Under the pieces are notes generated by a model that saw only the letters and a program-made list of their open reading frames with translations, made no database searches and was not told where the DNA came from. From assembly GCA_021234155.1 (NCBI GenBank), contig JAJEKV010000016.1, forward strand, positions 370,001-434,000: a stretch of DNA of 64,000 bases. Reading direction: 5' to 3'. Shown one piece after another: positions 1 through 8,870 of the stretch. The position numbers and the translations under genes were made by a program. The first letter of the stretch is position 1. Every line of letters begins with the position of its first letter. This DNA is from Isoetes taiwanensis. Lineage: Eukaryota > Streptophyta > Lycopodiopsida > Isoetales > Isoetaceae.

Positions 1-63
1 TGTTAACTTGAGCAGGTTTTGAGGTAAGCTTATAGTCAAAGTCTATAACTCTTTGTGATGTAG

Positions 64-387
64 CTAGGAGCATATTGTCACTTGTGTATGGTCTGCTATC
101 TTGTCAACTTCTTGTTGGTTGATAATCTCAACCACTGATGTGTCCACAACTTCTTGGCTAATGATCTCAGGCTCTTGTTGTTGGTCCTGTGTCTGTTGGT
201 CGTCTCTCTCATGGTTTTGTGCTTGTTGGTTTTCAGTCTCCATGTGTTCGTCTCCTTGAAGTCCGATGTAGATACATGTTTGCTCATTATGTCCCTCTCT
301 ATTTTGTGCTTGTTGCTCCTTAGTGTTCCATTCATTGTCTCCTTCAAGTTCAATATAGATAACTCCTTGCTCATTATGTTGCTCCAT
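64..387 (-). other. Gln/Glu-rich open frame with internal repeat, unidentified
   Basis: A 107-codon open frame very rich in Gln, Glu, Asn and Asp. It contains two diverged copies of a unit that reads roughly HNEQ-x2-IYI-x-L-x-GD followed by a QQAQN block, so part of it grew by tandem duplication. No domain is recognised. Such acidic, Gln-rich linkers occur between domains of retroelement polyproteins, but no integrase or reverse transcriptase motif is visible beside it. The frame stops before position 64, and the DNA beyond it is open only in another frame. It could be a relic or a chance frame created by repeat composition. Confidence 0.25.
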
Positions 388-429
388 GTGCCTTGGGTCC
401 TCCTCGGTTCTTGAAAGCTAAATCTTCCT

Positions 430-720
430 ATTTTATAATATATGGCAAAAAGGTGAAAAAGGTGAAAAGGGTGATAAAGGTGTACACCTTTACCCTTTAC
501 ACCTCTTGCCTTTTTTTTTTTTTACCTTTTACCTTTTACCTTTTTTACCATTTACACCCTTTTACTCCTCCCCCTCTTTTTATGTAGGCACTTGTATCAT
601 AATTGTGGAAAACACCTTTACCTTTTGTCTTTTACACCTTTTACTTTTTTTTTAACCTTTTACACCTTTTACCTTTTACACCTTTTACCCCCTTTTTTTC
701 GTGTTTTTTTCGATGGTGTA
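430..720. repeat. Low-complexity ACCTTTT-type tract with hairpin
   Basis: A run of irregular ACCTTTT, ACACCTTTT and poly-T units on the plus strand. At about 447-505 the purine version of the same units (AAAAGGTG) meets the pyrimidine version head to head, forming an imperfect inverted repeat centred on GTAC. No gene is supported from here to about 960. Confidence 0.7.
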
Positions 721-963
721 AAATTTTGTCTTTTTTAAGACGATATTAAATTTTATTTATTTGTAGCAAGAGCCATTGGGAGAAGAAATATAGAATATAC
801 AATAGAACTGATGTTCCTAACTTTTATAACGTTTTTTTATAGCAAAAATTTGGGTTGTATCATATGGTAGCCCGTACGTATATGCAACAGAACACTAGGA
901 CATACATTATCCACTAATCAATCATCTGGACCTATAGGTTGTTGGTAACTAACTCAAGCTTTG

Positions 964-1482
964 CTATGGATTTCGTTGTTCATGTTGTATTTCTTGGATT
1001 TTCTCTTTTCGTAATTTTTGTACAAAGGATAAAAATGAACGGGTGCCAAGAATATGTTGTTGGATTCGTTCGTTTAGGTGTTGACGAAGTGTAGCTTGAA
1101 GTAATTGTGGAAGCGTGATGTTGGGGCGTTCATCCAAGTTCACGTCAAATGTCGTCATTGAACCATGTAAATGATTGATTGATTGCTCCAGCTGAGCAAT
1201 GTGTTGGAGCACATTATCTGTATCATTTTCTATGGGTGCCTATAAAACAAAAGCATGATGTTAATTTGACACTTTTTTTTTTTGGATGCAATAGAAAACG
1301 TGTCTTACCGTAGGGTTGATAACGATGCCAACGTCTTGGATACCTAAGTTATGTTCATTATTGTCAACGATGCCAACGTCTTGGATACCTAAGTTATGTT
1401 CATTATTGTCAACGATGCCAACGTCTTGGATACCTAAGTTATGTTCATTATTGTCGTCCATCTTTGGTCTACTATACACCAA
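964..1482 (-). CDS. Small two-exon gene with triplicated 15-residue unit, unknown function
   Basis: Two minus-strand open segments join cleanly. The first (about 1482-1309) ends ACG followed by GTAAGA. The second begins after TTTTATAG at 1240 and runs from 1239 to a TAG at 964-966. Removing the 69-bp intron (1308-1240) keeps phase 0. Exon 1 holds three identical copies of a 15-residue unit (DNNEHNLGIQDVGIV). Exon 2 encodes a Leu/Gln-rich, probably helical segment of about 90 residues. The start is uncertain: the first ATG inside the frame is the M of PKMDD, just before the repeats. No family is recognised. The good splice signals argue for a real gene piece, but its shortness leaves doubt. 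Confidence 0.4.
1321..1455. repeat. Exact 3 x 45-bp tandem repeat inside coding frame
   Basis: Three copies (1321-1365, 1366-1410, 1411-1455) are identical base for base. The unit length is a multiple of three, so the minus-strand frame is preserved. Exact identity points to recent expansion or ongoing homogenisation. Confidence 0.95.
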
Positions 1483-1539
1483 GCACTCTACAAATGCAAG
1501 GCTTCAAGCCCGTATCTATAGGGGATGAAAGTAAAAGGA

Positions 1540-2100
1540 CTAAAAAAAGGTCATAAGTGAAAAGGTTAAAAAAGGCAATGGCCTTTTTTCCAAGAAATAA
1601 CTCCAAGATCTTAGAACCAAGTTATTCTTAGATAAGAATGTGACATGAATACAAAGATCTTAGATCCAAGTTATTCTTGGATACAAAACCGAGTTATTCT
1701 TTGACCGTGAAAACAAAACGTGTGAATACAAAACGTACGTGTGAAGGTCTTTGAAGAGACTTGAAGAAAGTTTGCTATATTTAGGCAGTTAGGGAACAAA
1801 AGAAAAAAAGGCTTAAAAAAGGTAGTACGTGGAGGTTAAAGGCAATGGCCTTTTTTCCAGAAGTAATTCGAAGATGTTCGAAGATGTTGCAATTTCAGTT
1901 TACAATTGTTCACAAACGTGTGAATACAAAAGGTACGTCTGAAGGTCTTTGAAGAGACTTAAAAAAAGTTTGCTATATTTAGGCATAGTTAGGGAACAAA
2001 AGGAAAAATGCTAAAAAAAAGGTTAAAGGCAATGGCCTTTTTTCCAGAAAGTAATTCGAAGATGTTGCAATTTCAGTTTACAATTGTTCACAAACAATTC
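1540..2100. repeat. Direct duplication, period about 199 bp
   Basis: The stretch starting GTGTGAATAC at 1720 recurs at 1919. Both copies run through AAGGTCTTTGAAGAGACTT and AGGCAATGGCCTTTTTTCCAG and end in TTTACAATTGTTCACAAA. A third, partial copy of the AGGCAATGGCC part lies near 1574-1600. Copies differ by small indels. The plus-strand open frame at 2008-2190 is an accident of this repeat. Confidence 0.8.
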
Positions 2101-2639
2101 CCTATGAACTTCCTGTTCATGAACTTGCTCATGAACTTCCTGTTAGATGTTCTGCTATCTATTCTGGCAACCCAAGACATCACTTTCTAAGCCCGCATCT
2201 AAACCCATATACTTTATCTCCCATCTCCAAGGGACTTAAGAAATTTAACAAAAATGACCCTAACTCTGCAGATTTCAGAGCAGTGATCTTTCATGTCTGA
2301 ATGGGAAGTTGAAACATAAATATTTAGTGTTATATATGCCTAACAAAAGTCATAACATAACGTAAAAAAAGAGAAGCTGTACAAATCTTCAGAGGAAGCA
2401 CAAAAACTCCTCTGGCACCTCATCGTAATATCAAACCCATCAAGTGCTTTCGGGATTTGCCAGTGCAAGAGGTGAGGAGAAAGTATATTATGAGCACTAA
2501 AATGTTCAACATGTGCAATACAGATGCTTGACAGCATAAGTATATCGAAGGACACATTAAGAGATGGACTAAAACTCAAATCCAAGGAAAGGCTGCATAC
2601 TTACCGCCCAGGTCTGCCACCCAGGTCGTCGTGATTGTT

Positions 2640-3076
2640 GATGAAGGTAAGGATGAGCTTGATGCCGTTGTTGGAAGCTTTAGAAACAACAAAATCCAAG
2701 CCATGTTCAACGTCAAGGTCAAATCCAAGTAACCTAAGTTAGAAAATGTTCAGAAAGCGCAAACCTATTACTTTTTTGTTTCTGGAAGCAGGAGACAAAC
2801 CTACAGGGCTCATTCATCAGACTCCCAAGGAGCTCTGCATTGCATTATAGCCTCCATCTTTGATAAGAATGAACTTGATGCCGTTGTTGGAAGCTTCAGA
2901 AACAACATAATCTAAGCCTTGTACAACGTCAAATCCAAGTTATCTAAGTTAGTCAATGTTCAGAAACTGCAAAATCATTACTTCTTTCACTCTAGAACCA
3001 ACAAACAGACCTGCAGGGCTCGTAAATCATAGACTCCTCGTTCATCATAGACTCCCAAGGAGCTCTGCATAGCATT
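2640..3076. repeat. Direct duplication, period about 216 bp
   Basis: GATGCCGTTGTTGGAAGCTT occurs at 2661 and 2877. The following sequence through the CCCAAGGAGCTCTGCAT segment is shared with moderate divergence. No credible coding frame was found between 2200 and 3800. Confidence 0.8.
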
Positions 3077-3365
3077 GTAGCTCCACATAATATAGTGTTT
3101 TGCCATCTGTATCAAATCGGCTTCTCATTTGCCATAGCCCTAAATAGATAATACATAATTACTGGATATTTTGCTCCACATAATACAGTGTTTTGCCATC
3201 TAGTGTTTTGCCATCTGTATCAAATCGGCTCCTCCCATAGCCCCAAATAGAGCTCCCCGACCAACAGGAATGCATGAAGATCTGGATATTTCGCTCCAGA
3301 TAATACAGTGTTTTGGCATCTGTGGCAAATTGGCTATTCGTTTGACATAGCCCTAAGAATCTACA
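3077..3365. repeat. Three diverged tandem copies of a ~100-bp unit
   Basis: Each copy has GCTCCA-x-ATAATA(C/T)AGTG, then TTTTG(C/G)CATCTGT, then AATCGGCT and CATAGCCC. Copies begin near 3080, 3170 and 3290. The second contains an extra internal duplication of AGTGTTTTGCCATCT. Confidence 0.75.
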
Positions 3366-3830
3366 ACGCCGCCTTCAACAATGCTGGATTCTCAGGTAAG
3401 GATCGAAAATCTTTTAAAAAGAAACTCAAGCTTTATGTCGCCCTCTCTCCACAAATTTTTCTGATCTAGACCCCTTCGTGCCCCTTTGCTTCAACTGCTT
3501 TGAATGAAAAGCATTGCAACAAATACTTCTACACCGTGCCCCTCTGTTTCAACTGCTTTGAACACCACTACACTGTTTTGGCCGCATCCATCTCAGTGAG
3601 TCGAGGCACCTCAAAGTCCGTTGCTCTGCCTAAAGAAACCCTAGAAGGTAAGTTGGAAGAAATATCCGTAATGGGCAAAAAGAGAGTCGAGCAAAAAATA
3701 AACTAAATTTCCCTAATGGGCAAAAGAGAGTCCAGCCAAAAATAAACTAAATCTGGACCCTTCGATGTAATCACGTCATTTGTGGCCCTAGGATCTAGGG
3801 CTCGGTGCACTACGCACTTACGGTATGACA

Positions 3831-4260
3831 TTATAATATAAGATAAGATTCATCCTCCTTTATTATAAAGTTATGTCGTGGATAAAACCCTAAAACTTTC
3901 GACGGCCCAGATTTGATGAAATCAATGGAAGAGATGACGCCACGTAAGATTCTAGGTTTTTTTTTTGCTAGGGTTAGCGAGGGCACCTTCGAGCTAGGGC
4001 GGCAGCTGCCATACCTGTCTGCTTTATCCTGCCGCATTTTCTCACCAAGAACGTTCATTTTGTATACAGAGCTTCTGGCTATGGCAATATCGCTTGCCCC
4101 TTTGGATTGGTCGATGAACCATTGTTCACAGGATTCATTGCTCACAGGGTTTGGCAGATCGTCATCATCGTACCCTTCCATTTCTTCTTCCAAAATGAAG
4201 GCCTTCCACTTCCAATGGCAGGTCAACCTCCCCTGTTTGTCAAAAACCTGGCTTCACTCG
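3831..4260 (-). other. Possible exon of an unidentified gene
   Basis: A minus-strand open stretch of about 130 codons with protein-like composition, for example EEEMEGYDDDDLPNP followed by a Lys/Arg-rich part with LAKKKPRILRGV. The annotated opening codon would be TTG, so it is more likely an exon than a complete gene; an ACAG acceptor lies just upstream at about 4240. No domain is recognised and no partner exon could be fixed. Confidence 0.2.
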
Positions 4261-4404
4261 CTTGACTATGTTTTTCCTCCTTTAATGGAAATGTCTGGTT
4301 AAAAGAAATCACTTGTATGTGTATCGTATGAAAGAGACAAGAGAATATGAGTCTTATACCAGTTTGTATGTAAAAATGAAGTGATCCTCTACTAGAGTGA
4401 ATTA

Positions 4405-4810
4405 TACCTGTTAGAAACTGAGGATGGACTGGCTGAATACTAAGGCCTGCCGCTTGCAAGCCATATAACCGAGTTACAGGCCCTGAGTGTGTGCCCATTA
4501 CATATACTCTCCAACACTTCTAGCAACAACAAAAGCCCTTTTCATCCACATCTCATTCTGGTGCACTGCACCATCCCGGGACCATTTAGCAGCCAGCCTT
4601 GGCTTTAACACTATGTTAGAAACTGATGATGGACTTGGGCATTAGATCCAAGACCGTCTGTCCTGCACGTCGAGCCATGGTACTGTCCTGTATGCGATCT
4701 CCTAGGAGAGCATGAGCTGTTAATTCTAATCTATTAATGAGGTGCCTAGTTACAGGGATAAACAATGTGATGTGGTCCTTCTTGGACAATCAAAATAATT
4801 TCTAATGTTA
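4405..4810 (-). mobile_element. Possible short LTR retroelement fragment
   Basis: On the minus strand the sequence CAGTTTCTAACA occurs twice, ending near 4615 and 4405, each preceded by a similar CCAGTCCATC or CCAAGTCCATC segment. The first is followed at once by TAGTGTTAAAGCCAAGG, which resembles a decayed tRNA-iMet primer-binding site (TGGTATCAGAGCCAAGG). This fits two short LTR ends around a non-coding core of about 120 bp. The repeated ends align only partly, so this is tentative. Confidence 0.3.
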
Positions 4811-5527
4811 CAATGTTTTTCCTTTTCTATGGCTTCTTTGCAATAAGCTTCTGGGGCTATTTTGCAGGATCTCAATTTCGCTTTCATGGAAGTCTCTATA
4901 GTTGCTCCCTTGTACCCATTCCTGCTGTACTAGCAAACTGACATCTTATCAGCTGAAGATAGTGCAGGCATGCATGCTTGCCTTAGGCACTACGCCCTTC
5001 CTCTTCTGAGACAAGTTGATGGAAGACACACAGACATAGTGAGGGAGGCAACAGAGGTTCAAACTTCAGAATACATCTGCTGAACTCTCTGGCAAATTGA
5101 AGGTGGTCCTTGCATTCCTATTACCAATTGTAATGATGGCATTAAGACCTGGAAATTCCAACTTGTGAGGCAGGACAATTGTCACAGTATATTAGGATTT
5201 TTTTGGAAGGTTATAAGCAGATAACTACTGCCACCCATTGGAAAGTTATTATGTTTCGCTTTTATGTGGTTATACAAAGAGCAATGGACAAGTTTGGAAT
5301 ATCCTACATATCTACAACTCCTACGCCAAAATCAATAAAGCTCTATCAAAATGAGGAAGCTTTTCAGCCAAACAGAATTGTCACAAAAAGTGTTAGTGCA
5401 TACGAATTTACTTCTACTCATTGATATTTTTTACCTTTCAGCTCAAAATTCCACTACTTCCATCAATGATGTTATGGATAATTTATAAGAACCAAATTAA
5501 TCCCGGAATTGGCATGAATCTAGGAAT

Positions 5528-6349
5528 TCACCTTATATGCAACGTATATCTGACGAAGTCCACAAGCTGAACCAAACCCTTATAAGCCTTATCATCGCCA
5601 TCTTCAGAGTCCAGCTGCTCCACAAACTGCAAGCCATAAAGTATTAAATGAGAAACTACGATACCTGTCATGGTTTCCATATAATGTGGTTCATTCATGT
5701 GAATGGCATAAAATAAAATTACCCTTTCTAGCTCTGAAGTGGAACTCTCTTCTAACTCTTTACTCATCCTAATGTCTTGCTCAGCTTTTCTGTCCTTACC
5801 AATAAGATCAATCAAATCTGACAACTTTTTTGCAACATCGTCCTTGTTCGCAGGCACATAAGTCTGATTATTTCTTGACAGTCTAGTTGGTTGTCTAGCC
5901 CCCGGATTTGGGTATCTCCTTGGCTCGGTCAGATTTAGCAAGTCCGATATTCGCTTTGCACCTGTTTCCACATTGCCTACAACAATGTCAGCGTCTTGTT
6001 CAATCTGCTGACCAGCGGCTTGCTCAGGCATCTCTGGCTTTGGTTGAATTTTCACCAAATTTGGCTTGGGAGACAATTTCAATGGACCATCTGAATGCTT
6101 GCTTTCTGTTTGTACATCCCCTACAGCCTCTGCCCCAACTTCCATACCCAAGCATTTTAAGCCAAATATCTTTTTACTGCATTTCCAATTACCATGTACG
6201 TCTAAATTAAAGATGAACGCATGTTGTCTATGATTCTGAAGGCTTCTCCTTCCATTACGACTACAATTAGCAATCCATGCGGGCTTCAAAAAAACCAGGC
6301 CAGGATTAATGAAAGAAACAGGAATGTTCGCGACAACGCTGCGGTCCAT
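5528..6349 (-). CDS. Unknown protein with possible plastid transit peptide
   Basis: A 273-codon minus-strand frame starting at a true ATG (6349-6347) and ending in TGA. A likely intron of 96 bp (5722-5627) runs from GTAATT to TTGCAG. Splicing it joins SELER to FVEQLDSEDG and shortens the protein to about 241 residues without changing frame. The first 45 residues are poor in acidic residues and contain Arg, Ser and hydrophobic stretches, like a plastid or mitochondrial presequence. The middle is acidic and Pro-rich. Residues about 170-241 are charged and helical (KLSDLIDLIGKDRKAEQD). A further GT at the end (AG/GTGAAT) could continue into another exon. No family is recognised. The open frame and splice sites support a working gene. 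Confidence 0.5.
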   Translation of the reverse strand: MDRSVVANIPVSFINPGLVFLKPAWIANCSRNGRRSLQNHRQHAFIFNLDVHGNWKCSKKIFGLKCLGMEVGAEAVGDVQTESKHSDGPLKLSPKPNLVKIQPKPEMPEQAAGQQIEQDADIVVGNVETGAKRISDLLNLTEPRRYPNPGARQPTRLSRNNQTYVPANKDDVAKKLSDLIDLIGKDRKAEQDIRMSKELEESSTSELERVILFYAIHMNEPHYMETMTGIVVSHLILYGLQFVEQLDSEDGDDKAYKGLVQLVDFVRYTLHIR

Positions 6350-6692
6350 AGTCGCTTCCTAGAATCTTGGTAAAACTAGCATATTAAAACCCTTGCTATC
6401 CCAATGCTTAAACCTTCGTACTTACTCAAATCTAAAATCGCTTCCCTCTACTTACAAGTATCAATCCTTCAGCGGAAGTTCCATAAACATTACAGAGGAG
6501 ATGGGACGATGAAGAGTAGGAATTTCGAAAGCTGGGAATTTGGGTCATCATCCGTTGTAAAACATGACATACACTGATCTTTAGCTCTAGATAATATGTA
6601 CGGCCTGAATCAGAGCACAGCCCACATGTTTTTATTCCAGGCTAGAGGGCAACTCTGGCAACCCAGCCTGAAGCTCTTTTAGCGCCATGTTA

Positions 6693-6965
6693 TCAGGCTG
6701 CTCCCACTAGGCCGGTGGTTTTGCCGCCACTGCCTGAGTAATCTGCAGTTCCACTTTTAGAAGGGGATCTGTATTGAGATGGAGTAGCATTTGCAACAGC
6801 ATTTGCAGATGAGCTCGATCTGGAGGTGGTTGTTGAATCTAATTTTTTTTCTTGTGCTTTGCCCCCCATCCAGCAGTCAGAGGGAAGACCGTATTTATCA
6901 TCCGGGATGTGGTTATTCCGGACACCCATTATCAGCCACCAAGAACCGCGCAGTTGCAAGCCCAA
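6693..6965 (-). other. Possible C-terminal exon, Ser-rich
   Basis: A 90-codon minus-strand frame. Its last half is Ser/Ala/Thr-rich (TTTSRSSSSANAVANATPSQ, then SGSGGKTTGLVGAA and a stop) and looks like a flexible protein C-terminus. The first half overlaps an inverted-repeat arm at 6895-6925, which weakens the case. The plus-strand frame over the same DNA is equally long, so the assignment is weak. Confidence 0.2.
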
Positions 6966-7345
6966 AAACCAACTGTTTTTTGCCCTTTTTTGATCGATTC
7001 TGCTCTATTTCGCCTCAAATCTCTTCCTCTCTTCATCAATCTAGCATAAAAGGGGCATACAAAGCGATTGGCATGCTTTTTAAAGCGGATCAAACCGCCC
7101 ACGGAGCAGGAAGAGCGATCTGATCAAAATTTCTGCCGCCGCCGCACAGTTCTACACCTGGTTTTTTGTCCGGATTAACCACTTTTTGTCCGGATTAACC
7201 ACTTGGCTGATATCGGATGTCTGGATTAACCACCCTGGCTGATATCGGATGTCCGGATTAACCACCCTGGCTGATACCGGATGTCCGGATTAACCACTCT
7301 GTTTTGTCCGGAAAAACCACATCCCGGATGATATATACGGAGTTC
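6895..7345. repeat. 32-bp tandem repeats and an inverted repeat arm
   Basis: GTCCGGATTAACCAC recurs at 7168, 7188, 7219 (GTCTGG), 7251 and 7283, with a last variant at 7306. The full unit is 32 bp and includes CTGGCTGATATCGGAT. The last variant with its flank (GTCCGGAAAAACCACATCCC, then GGATGAT) is the near-perfect reverse complement of 6895-6925. The two arms enclose about 380 bp and could fold back. Confidence 0.8.
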
Positions 7346-7439
7346 CCAGAGCAGTCAGAGCCGATTATAAATGATGCTTTTGCATATCCTGGTATAGTCT
7401 TCTTCAACCAATCCATTGGTATAAATTAAAAACCACAAA

Positions 7440-8870
7440 CTGAGCGGTTGAGAAAAATGCCCGTGGTAATATCAGAAGCACAAATTCATCTTGGGCAAAC
7501 ATTTGAGGACATCAGGGACGGAGTTTGATACGCTGCGCAGGTAGGGCATAATGCTCCAACAATGCTACTTTATGCTGTCATTGCCATAGCTACTGCTTCT
7601 GGAAGATTCCAAAACCACCGCTCAAGGGTTGTTGTACGTTTTCCACTAAATTGCAAGGAGAAGGAAGCATAATTCAATTTTTTTTAGATTCAATGGTCGT
7701 TTTTCTACTAAATTGCAAGGAGAAGGAAGCATAATACAATTTTTTCTAGATGCTGGTGAGCAGTATATGGTGGTCAGGAAACATGTTCTAGATATTTGTA
7801 ATGCTGCAGATGGGAATTCAATCTACACCTTGGCGCATGATGAGCCTGTTCTTGCCCTGTCAGCATGCACGGTATATCAGTTATCTTTACATCTTCAAAG
7901 TTCATCATAATAAATGATTATAGTTTTTATAAGATTTTTGTAAATGTGAATGGGTTACTGTACTATTACGATGTTTTTCCATAGGAACAAGGTACAAATG
8001 AGAAATTGGCAGCAGTTGAACATCATTCCCAATTGGACAGATGGAAGTATTTGCACATGTTGGTGGCCCTTGATGCTTGATAGAAAACAGTTCTTCATAG
8101 TGAAGCTAGCCACAGGTGGCATTTTTTGAGGTGGAACCAGTCCGCCTTTGGTGGCAATTGCAACCCCGTATCTCCTTTAGCAGTTGCTCCGTAGTTGGGA
8201 CTAACCATTTGAGTTTGCCAGCCTTTTGCATTTAAAGGAATTGACATCTTGATCGAGAGTATTGAGCAGTTGTTCTGCTCATGAGCATGCCATTGCATCT
8301 TGGCATTGGACATTTTGAAATTTGGAGCAGTTTTTTGGATTGTCATTATTCCAAAAATCATGATACTCAAAGAGAGCAGGGTCTCTCTAATGCTTTTGTT
8401 CGCACACCAGATATCTCAACATCCTGATTGATCATTTTTTATCATAGGCCTTGGGTTTGTTACAATTTACTGTCTTATCTTCTATGGAACATCTACATGC
8501 ACTTGCTTCAACTGGTCAGGATACTGTTTTACTGGAGGAAATTCCTTGACTTCTATTCTGATTTTTTTTAAAGTACAAGGCCAAACATCCATTCATTGGC
8601 ATTCAATGTGTCTTGAAGCCGCTTCATCTTGCTATGCTAGATATCGGCAGAGAAGGCAGAGATGCTTGGCCAAACAAATGATGTCATGCTGGCAGACAAA
8701 ATTCTTTTGCAGATTGTTGGTGCGCATCCTTTTCACGTGGCTGCAGAACAAATATTTAGTGCAAGAAAGGAAGAGGCCGACAATAATCTTGCTGGTTTTG
8801 AAGCCACATCTGGTCTTGCAGGCCACCAGTATGCTTCAAAGCTTCCTGATTTATTTAAAGGATCATAAGG
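7440..8870 (+). pseudogene. Broken plant gene, unidentified, several exons
   Basis: Protein-like segments follow each other on the plus strand. Around 7465-7640 they read SEAQIHLGQTFEDIRDGV, a TGA, then YAAQVGHNAPTMLLYAVIAI and SRVVVRFPLNCKEKE. At 7750-7870 they read DAGEQYMVVRKHVLDICNAA and DEPVLALSACT. A GT at 7871 and an acceptor CCATAG at 7979-7984 join the last piece to EQGTNEKLAAVEHHSQLDRW in phase. At 8575-8690 another piece ends GREGRDAWPNK-stop and continues one frame over as DKILLQIVGAHPFHVAAEQI, up to 8868. A tandem duplication of about 61 bp (about 7638-7760) breaks the frame. The pieces look conserved but I cannot name the family. Stops and frameshifts make it a pseudogene. Confidence 0.45.

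Noticed and set aside
7440-8870. Assignment to the Mediator subunit 17 family
   Set aside because: A loose resemblance was considered, but the readable pieces share no convincing motif with that family.
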